From contig CAZRQF010000036.1 in the NCBI GenBank assembly GCA_964602275.1, positions 1-10,355 on the forward strand: a DNA stretch of 10,355 nt, given 5' to 3'. Every line of letters starts with the position of its first letter. Position 1 is the first letter of the stretch. The position numbers and the translations under genes were made by a program. Positions 6,811 to 10,355 of this stretch are shown here, in pieces. A model generated the notes under the pieces. The model had not been told where the DNA came from. It worked only from the letters and a program-made list of their open reading frames with translations, and made no database searches. This stretch comes from RGIG6291 sp964602275 (GTDB lineage Bacteria > Bacillota > Clostridia > TANB77 > UBA1234).

Positions 6811-7695
6811 CTATGCACGAGGATGCGATTTCATATATACATCCTTGATTCTATTTTGTTCTATTTGTGCATAGACTTGAGTAGATGAAATGTCTGAATG
6901 ACCTAACATTTCTTGAATTGCTCTTAACTCTGCTCCATTTTCTAACAAGTGTACAGCAAATGAATGACGAAGAGTATGTGGAGTTATATCTACATCTATA
7001 TTTGCTTGGGCTTTATATTGCTTAATTATCTTCCAAAAACCTTGTCTTGTTAATCTTTGACCATTCATATTAACAAACAATGCTGTATCTTCATCTGTTT
7101 TTAGTAAAACATTTCTTGATTTTTCAACATAATCTTTTAATGCGTTTACTGCCAAATTACCAATTGGGATAATTCTTTGTTTTGTTCTGCTTGAACATTT
7201 AATATATCCATCTTCTAAGTTTATATCTGCTATATCTAAAGAAATTAATTCTGTAACTCTAATTCCAGTAGCATATACAAGTTCTAGCATAGCTTTATCT
7301 CTATAACCTTTTAAATCAACACATTTTGGTTGGTCTAACAACAATTCTACTTGTTCTGCTGATAAAATCTTTGGTGGTTTTCTCTCTATTTTTGGAGATT
7401 CTAAATTAGCAGTTGGATCTACTGGTACGCATTTAGTCTTATATAAATATTGATAAAAAGATCTTAATGACGCTAAATTTCTTGATACAGTTGATACTGC
7501 TTTTCCATTTTCTTTTAATGTGTCTAGATATGTTCTTATTGAACTTTCGTCTGTTTTTAGCATATCCAAATTATTACTATCTAAATAATTACCATATAAT
7601 TTTATATCTCTGTTATACGATTGTAATGTGTTATCAGATAATCTTTTATCCTTTTGAAGGAAATCTAAAAAGTTTTCTACTAAATTATTATCCAT
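6811..7695 (-). CDS. xerD: Tyrosine recombinase, XerD type
   Basis: This recombinase probably resolves chromosome dimers at the terminus with a partner XerC-like enzyme, by strand exchange through a 3'-phosphotyrosine. Residues 1-95 are the SAM-like core-binding domain; the catalytic domain follows from about 108. The full catalytic set is visible: Arg146 (TGIRVTEL), Lys172, His240 and Arg243 (TPHTLRHSFA), His266 (LGHSDISSTQ) and Tyr275. Length is 294, as expected for Xer proteins and shorter than most phage integrases. The ATG at 7695 follows AAAGGAG by eight bases. The block HTLRHSFAVHLLENGA, then LRAIQEMLGHSDIS, is closest to XerD. Its place downstream of a spoIIM-like gene recalls the Bacillus xerD (ripX)-spoIIM neighbourhood and argues against a mobile-element integrase. 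No dif site is recognised here. XerC or a generic Xer remains possible. Confidence 0.92.
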   Translation of the reverse strand: MDNNLVENFLDFLQKDKRLSDNTLQSYNRDIKLYGNYLDSNNLDMLKTDESSIRTYLDTLKENGKAVSTVSRNLASLRSFYQYLYKTKCVPVDPTANLESPKIERKPPKILSAEQVELLLDQPKCVDLKGYRDKAMLELVYATGIRVTELISLDIADINLEDGYIKCSSRTKQRIIPIGNLAVNALKDYVEKSRNVLLKTDEDTALFVNMNGQRLTRQGFWKIIKQYKAQANIDVDITPHTLRHSFAVHLLENGAELRAIQEMLGHSDISSTQVYAQIEQNRIKDVYMKSHPRA

Positions 7696-7711
7696 CTCAA
7701 ATACTCCTTTG

Positions 7712-7723
7712 TACTATATAGTA
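7712..7723. repeat. 12-base palindrome beside the xerD ribosome site
   Basis: TACTATATAGTA is a perfect palindrome next to the xerD Shine-Dalgarno sequence, within the leader of either predicted xerD promoter. It could be an operator, but short AT palindromes also arise by chance in DNA this AT-rich. Confidence 0.3.
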
Positions 7724-7777
7724 TTTCTACATATGTTTATTCTCTATCCCTCTAAGGCCTATGCTACCTACTCTTCT

Positions 7778-7805
7778 TTTGTATTATGTCTCCGTTTTTT
7801 GTCAA
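7778..7805 (-). promoter_or_regulatory. Candidate proximal promoter of xerD
   Basis: On the minus strand a perfect TTGACA (7800-7805) is followed after 16 bases by TACAAA (7778-7783), a weaker -10. Transcription would begin near 7771 with a leader of about 75 bases. The perfect -35 is the main support. Confidence 0.5.
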
Positions 7806-7809
7806 TGCT

Positions 7810-7838
7810 ATTTTATACAATAATCTCAAATAATGCAA
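7810..7838 (-). promoter_or_regulatory. Candidate distal promoter of xerD
   Basis: On the minus strand, TTGCAT (7833-7838) and TAAAAT (7810-7815) are 17 bases apart. It lies just upstream of the proximal candidate, so xerD may have tandem promoters. No terminator hairpin is obvious after spoIIM, so read-through is also possible. Confidence 0.45.
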
Positions 7839-7882
7839 GTCTTTTTTCGATTTTTATGTAAATTTTAACAAAGTGCGATTAT

Positions 7883-8497
7883 TTACGCAAAATTTAATAC
7901 ATTTTCGATAAAATTCATAGAAAAAGCCCTTAAAAAAAACGAAATTAAAATTATTGAAGCACTTAATGTGCATACTAATAAATGCCTTGTTGTTTCCATT
8001 TTTAGCGACTTTTTCATCTTAAAAAAGTTATTTATCATCTTCATAGAACTAATCGTAATTATCATTGTTGAAATCAAGTATAATAAATTAGGCAAAAATA
8101 AAAAACCAAACGAAATTAAATTACCTTTTAAATAACCGTATGTTGAAATTAAACAAGATATTGTAAAGCTTAATGTAAATCCATTATAAAAAATCCAAAC
8201 GAATAATAACGGAAGTCCTATCATAGAAGAACTAACAAGTGTTAGTATTAATGCATTTTTAAAATCTTTATAAAAATACTCGTGTATAACTTTCCATTTA
8301 TCATTTACCATACCGCTTATTATTTGCTCCAAAAGCTCTTTTAAACTTAATATGTCATCTTCTTTAAGCATGGAAAAACAAACTCCACCTATAATTACTC
8401 CTAGAGCAAAAATAATTAATAGCAACGCATATTTCGTAAAATTATTTTTTATATGCGTTTCAACATTTCCATATTTTTCATTTATCTTTAAGTTCAT
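7883..8497 (-). CDS. spoIIM: SpoIIM-like stage II sporulation membrane protein
   Basis: In Bacillus, SpoIIM works with SpoIID and SpoIIP in peptidoglycan hydrolysis during forespore engulfment. This 204-residue protein has the family size and about five predicted membrane segments: 21-43, 80-102, 104-120, 126-150 and 171-190. A loop of about 36 residues separates the first two. The segment around FVWIFYNGFTLSF (99-111), then KGNLISFGFLFLPNLLY (124-140), matches the conserved NG and late-helix pattern of the SpoIIM/DUF95 family. An upstream in-frame ATG (8509) contributes its own bases to the Shine-Dalgarno site. GGAGGT lies four bases before the ATG at 8497, so that start is chosen. It lies 67 bases after rnhA and 187 before xerD; its proximity to xerD supports the call. 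No convincing sigma-E promoter is visible. Some SpoIIM/DUF95 proteins occur in non-sporulating bacteria, so sporulation itself is inferred. Confidence 0.8.
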   Translation of the reverse strand: MNLKINEKYGNVETHIKNNFTKYALLLIIFALGVIIGGVCFSMLKEDDILSLKELLEQIISGMVNDKWKVIHEYFYKDFKNALILTLVSSSMIGLPLLFVWIFYNGFTLSFTISCLISTYGYLKGNLISFGFLFLPNLLYLISTMIITISSMKMINNFFKMKKSLKMETTRHLLVCTLSASIILISFFLRAFSMNFIENVLNFA

Positions 8498-8564
8498 TAA
8501 TACCTCCATCTAATGTATCTTTACAAAATTATGTATATGAGATATTACGCTATATTAGAACTTT

Positions 8565-8999
8565 TTAAATATCTTTTATCGCCGCAACCGCTAATCTATC
8601 ACATCGATTGTTATATTCATTGTCACTATGCCCTTTTACTTTTATCCATTCAATTTTATGTATCTTTGTAAATTTATAAATTTCTTCCCATAAATCTCTG
8701 TTTTTAACATCTTTTTTGTCGGCTGTTTTCCAACCATTTTTTTGCCAATTATATATCCAACCATTAGAGAAAGCATTTACCAAATAAGCACTATCACTAT
8801 ATAACTTTATCTTGCAAGGTCTTTTTACTAATTTTAACGCTTCTATCGGTGCAGTAAGCTCCATTCTGTTGTTTGTTGTTTCTTTTTCGTTTCCACTTAT
8901 CTCTTTTTTTATATCGCCTGCAATCAATATTGCTCCCCAACCACCTTTTCCAGGGTTTCCAGAACATGCGCCATCTGTATATATCGATATTTCTTCCAT
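8565..8999 (-). CDS. rnhA: Ribonuclease HI
   Basis: The enzyme cuts the RNA strand of RNA-DNA hybrids, removing R-loops and helping with primer removal. The four metal-binding acidic residues are present: Asp9 (YTDGACSGNPG), Glu47 (NNRMELTA), Asp69 (YSDSAYLV) and Asp134 (NNRCDRLA). His124 in VKGHSDN is the usual flexible-loop histidine. Spacing is almost identical to Escherichia coli RNase HI (10, 48, 70, 124, 134). The tryptophan-rich, basic handle is seen at 80-100 (NGWIYNWQKNGWK). Length is 144 residues. The open frame extends to 9047, but GGGAGG lies six bases before the ATG at 8999, and upstream codons run through the predicted promoter. It is divergent from tmcAL and 67 bases upstream of spoIIM, possibly sharing a transcript with it. 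Confidence 0.96.
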   Translation of the reverse strand: MEEISIYTDGACSGNPGKGGWGAILIAGDIKKEISGNEKETTNNRMELTAPIEALKLVKRPCKIKLYSDSAYLVNAFSNGWIYNWQKNGWKTADKKDVKNRDLWEEIYKFTKIHKIEWIKVKGHSDNEYNNRCDRLAVAAIKDI

Positions 9000-9018
9000 G
9001 ACTACCTCCCATATTTTG

Positions 9019-9047
9019 TTGCATTGTATTTTTATGTATGTTATCAT
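9019..9047 (+). promoter_or_regulatory. Sigma-A promoter of tmcAL
   Basis: TTGCAT (9019-9024) and TATCAT (9042-9047) are 17 bases apart. Transcription should start near 9054, giving a leader of about 33 bases. The -10 box overlaps by two bases the -10 of the opposing rnhA promoter. Confidence 0.65.
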
Positions 9048-9066
9048 AAAGTTGTTAAACTTTCAA
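9038..9066 (-). promoter_or_regulatory. Sigma-A promoter of rnhA
   Basis: On the minus strand, TTGAAA (9061-9066) and TAACAT (9038-9043) are 17 bases apart. Transcription should begin near 9031, about 32 bases before the rnhA ATG. The -10 matches consensus at four of six positions. The site occupies almost the same DNA as the tmcAL promoter. Confidence 0.55.
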
Positions 9067-9086
9067 GGAAAGGCGGTAATACATAT

Positions 9087-10334
9087 ATGAAAATTTGTGG
9101 AATAGTAGCTGAATACAATCCATTTCATAATGGTCATTTATATCATATTCAAAAAAGCAAAGAAATTACAAATAGCGATGTTATTATTGCAGTAATGAGT
9201 GGAAATTTCATTCAACGAGGCCTGCCTGCCCTTTTCGATAAATGGACAAGGACAAAAATCGCCATTCAAAACGGCGTTGACATAGTAATAGAACTTCCTA
9301 CATGTTTTGCAACTTCAAGCGCTGAATACTTTGCACATGGCAGTATTGGCATTTTAGATTCTCTAAATGTTGTTAATTCACTATGCTTTGGAAACGAATG
9401 TGAAGATATAGAAATTTTAAAACGAATTGCAAATGTCTTATTTCACGAACCAGATGAATATAAAAGATTTTTGCAAAACGAACTAAAAAAAGGAACTTCT
9501 TACCCTATCGCAAGAAGCAACGCTTTAAAATCCTTTTTAAAGAAAGAATTTGATGAGAAGACATTAAACTCAGTATTGCTTGATTCAAATAACATTTTGG
9601 GAATTGAATATCTAAAAGCATTTCAAGCATTCGATAGCCCTATAACACCGCATTCTATAAAAAGAACCGGTGGTAATTACAATTCAACTGCTATATATGA
9701 TAACATTTGCAGTAGCACAGCAATAAGAGAAATGTTTAAGACAGGTAAAATTGAAGAACTTACAAAAGTTGTACCCGAAAGCTGCTCTAACATATTAAAT
9801 CAAGAATTGCTAAGCGGTCGTTCGCCTATGTTTCTCGAAAACTTTGAGAAAGAAATATTATACGAAACAAGAAAAATATCGCTTAACAATTTAAATAATA
9901 TTTTAGACATCAACGAGGGATTAGAAAACTTAGTAAAAAAAGCCGCAAATGAATGCGTTAATCTTTCGGATTTAATAGAAACAATCAAATCAAAAAGATA
10001 CACTCGCACTCGCATTCAACGAATACTTATTCACTTACTTCTAGGAATTCAAAAAGACCTCGTAGAAAACAATAAGTGTTCTCCTCAGTATGCTAGAATT
10101 TTAGGTATGTCTAAAAATGGCGAAAAAGCTCTACCTTACATTGTAAATAACTCTAGAATTCCTGTAATAACTTCTGTAAGTAAATTTTTAAAAGGAAATA
10201 ATATATCTAAAACTCAACAAGACATGCTAGAACTAGATATACTAGCAAGCAATATTTACACACTTGGTTACCAAATACCAAACTACAAAAAAATAAATCT
10301 AGACTATACTAATCCTATAATAAAAGAAGATTAA
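9087..10334 (+). CDS. tmcAL: tRNA-Met cytidine acetate ligase (TmcAL, YlbM family)
   Basis: TmcAL uses ATP and acetate to make N4-acetylcytidine at wobble position 34 of elongator tRNA-Met, which protects AUG reading. The 415-residue length fits the family (formerly DUF795). The N-terminal nucleotidyltransferase fold shows EYNPFHNGHLYH (9-20), carrying the HNGH adenylation motif at 14-17. MSGNFIQRGLPALFDKW (37-53) and CFGNE (100-104) follow. The C-terminal region contains the basic block RYTRTRIQRILIHLLLGI, probably for tRNA binding. An upstream in-frame ATG (9024) lies inside the promoter. The ATG at 9087 is ten bases after AAGGCGG, an imperfect Shine-Dalgarno with one mismatch, so translation may be modest. 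It is divergent from rnhA. The last codons form part of the terminator stem, which ends at the window edge. Confidence 0.95.
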   Translation: MKICGIVAEYNPFHNGHLYHIQKSKEITNSDVIIAVMSGNFIQRGLPALFDKWTRTKIAIQNGVDIVIELPTCFATSSAEYFAHGSIGILDSLNVVNSLCFGNECEDIEILKRIANVLFHEPDEYKRFLQNELKKGTSYPIARSNALKSFLKKEFDEKTLNSVLLDSNNILGIEYLKAFQAFDSPITPHSIKRTGGNYNSTAIYDNICSSTAIREMFKTGKIEELTKVVPESCSNILNQELLSGRSPMFLENFEKEILYETRKISLNNLNNILDINEGLENLVKKAANECVNLSDLIETIKSKRYTRTRIQRILIHLLLGIQKDLVENNKCSPQYARILGMSKNGEKALPYIVNNSRIPVITSVSKFLKGNNISKTQQDMLELDILASNIYTLGYQIPNYKKINLDYTNPIIKED

Positions 10335-10355
10335 CTTTTTTGGTTAATCTTCTTT
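10323..10355 (+). terminator. Terminator of tmcAL, overlapping its stop codon
   Basis: AAAGAAGATTAAC (10323-10335) is a perfect 13-bp complement of 10343-10355 around a seven-base loop. The left arm includes the final sense codons and the TAA stop (10332-10334). The downstream T-run is cut by the window edge. The symmetry suggests it may also serve a convergent gene to the right. Confidence 0.75.

Noticed and set aside
7696..7882. dif-like recombination site beside xerD
   Set aside because: No 28-base site with two partly symmetrical 11-base arms and a central spacer could be recognised; the palindrome at 7712-7723 is too short.
8498..8564. Sigma-E type promoter for spoIIM
   Set aside because: A CATATACA stretch on the minus strand resembles a -10, but its last base is wrong and no matching -35 lies 14-15 bases upstream.
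8540..8574. Terminator hairpin between rnhA and spoIIM
   Set aside because: AGATATT and AATATCT form only a seven-bp AT stem with a 21-base loop and no proper U-tract, too weak to call.

Overview
The window is AT-rich chromosomal DNA of a low-GC Firmicute, most likely a clostridial relative. The signs are purine-rich Shine-Dalgarno sites (AAGGAGG type), near-consensus sigma-A promoters, a heterotrimeric GatCAB amidotransferase, TmcAL, and a SpoIIM-like protein next to a XerD-like recombinase (an endospore-former neighbourhood). The species cannot be named from the sequence. Nearly every base is accounted for, and no gene-free stretch exceeds 300 bases.

Layout from left to right. Positions 1-40 probably carry the last codons of a + strand gene. 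It meets a minus-strand tRNA-Thr(CGT) across a shared bidirectional terminator. Next on the minus strand are an acidic, charged protein of unknown function (266-1093) and a small secreted or lipid-anchored protein of unknown function (1222-1758). The second is clearly richer in GC than everything around it. Each of the two has its own promoter and terminator. The gatC-gatA-gatB operon follows (minus, 5152 down to 1959), with gaps of 15 and 20 bases and one terminator. asnS (5290-6672, plus) diverges from gatC, and the two promoters sit back to back. After two hairpin terminators come a XerD-type recombinase (6811-7695), a SpoIIM-like membrane protein (7883-8497) and ribonuclease HI (8565-8999), all on the minus strand. 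tmcAL (9087-10334, plus) diverges from rnhA through overlapping promoters, and its terminator ends at the window edge.

Functionally, much of the window concerns tRNA charging and modification: a threonine tRNA, GatCAB for Gln-tRNA (and possibly Asn-tRNA), AsnRS, and TmcAL for ac4C34 of elongator tRNA-Met. A chromosome-maintenance and sporulation group (XerD, SpoIIM, RNase HI) lies between asnS and tmcAL. Several start codons were moved downstream of the longest reading frame. Either a good Shine-Dalgarno site precedes the internal ATG, or the upstream codon lies inside the predicted -10 element.

I found no CRISPR array, insertion sequence, prophage or recognisable defence system, and I do not claim a new system. 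The most unusual items are the compositionally foreign secreted-protein gene, the acidic NPFEE-repeat protein, and three compact regulatory arrangements: a tRNA promoter inside a terminator hairpin, back-to-back gatC/asnS promoters, and overlapping rnhA/tmcAL promoters.
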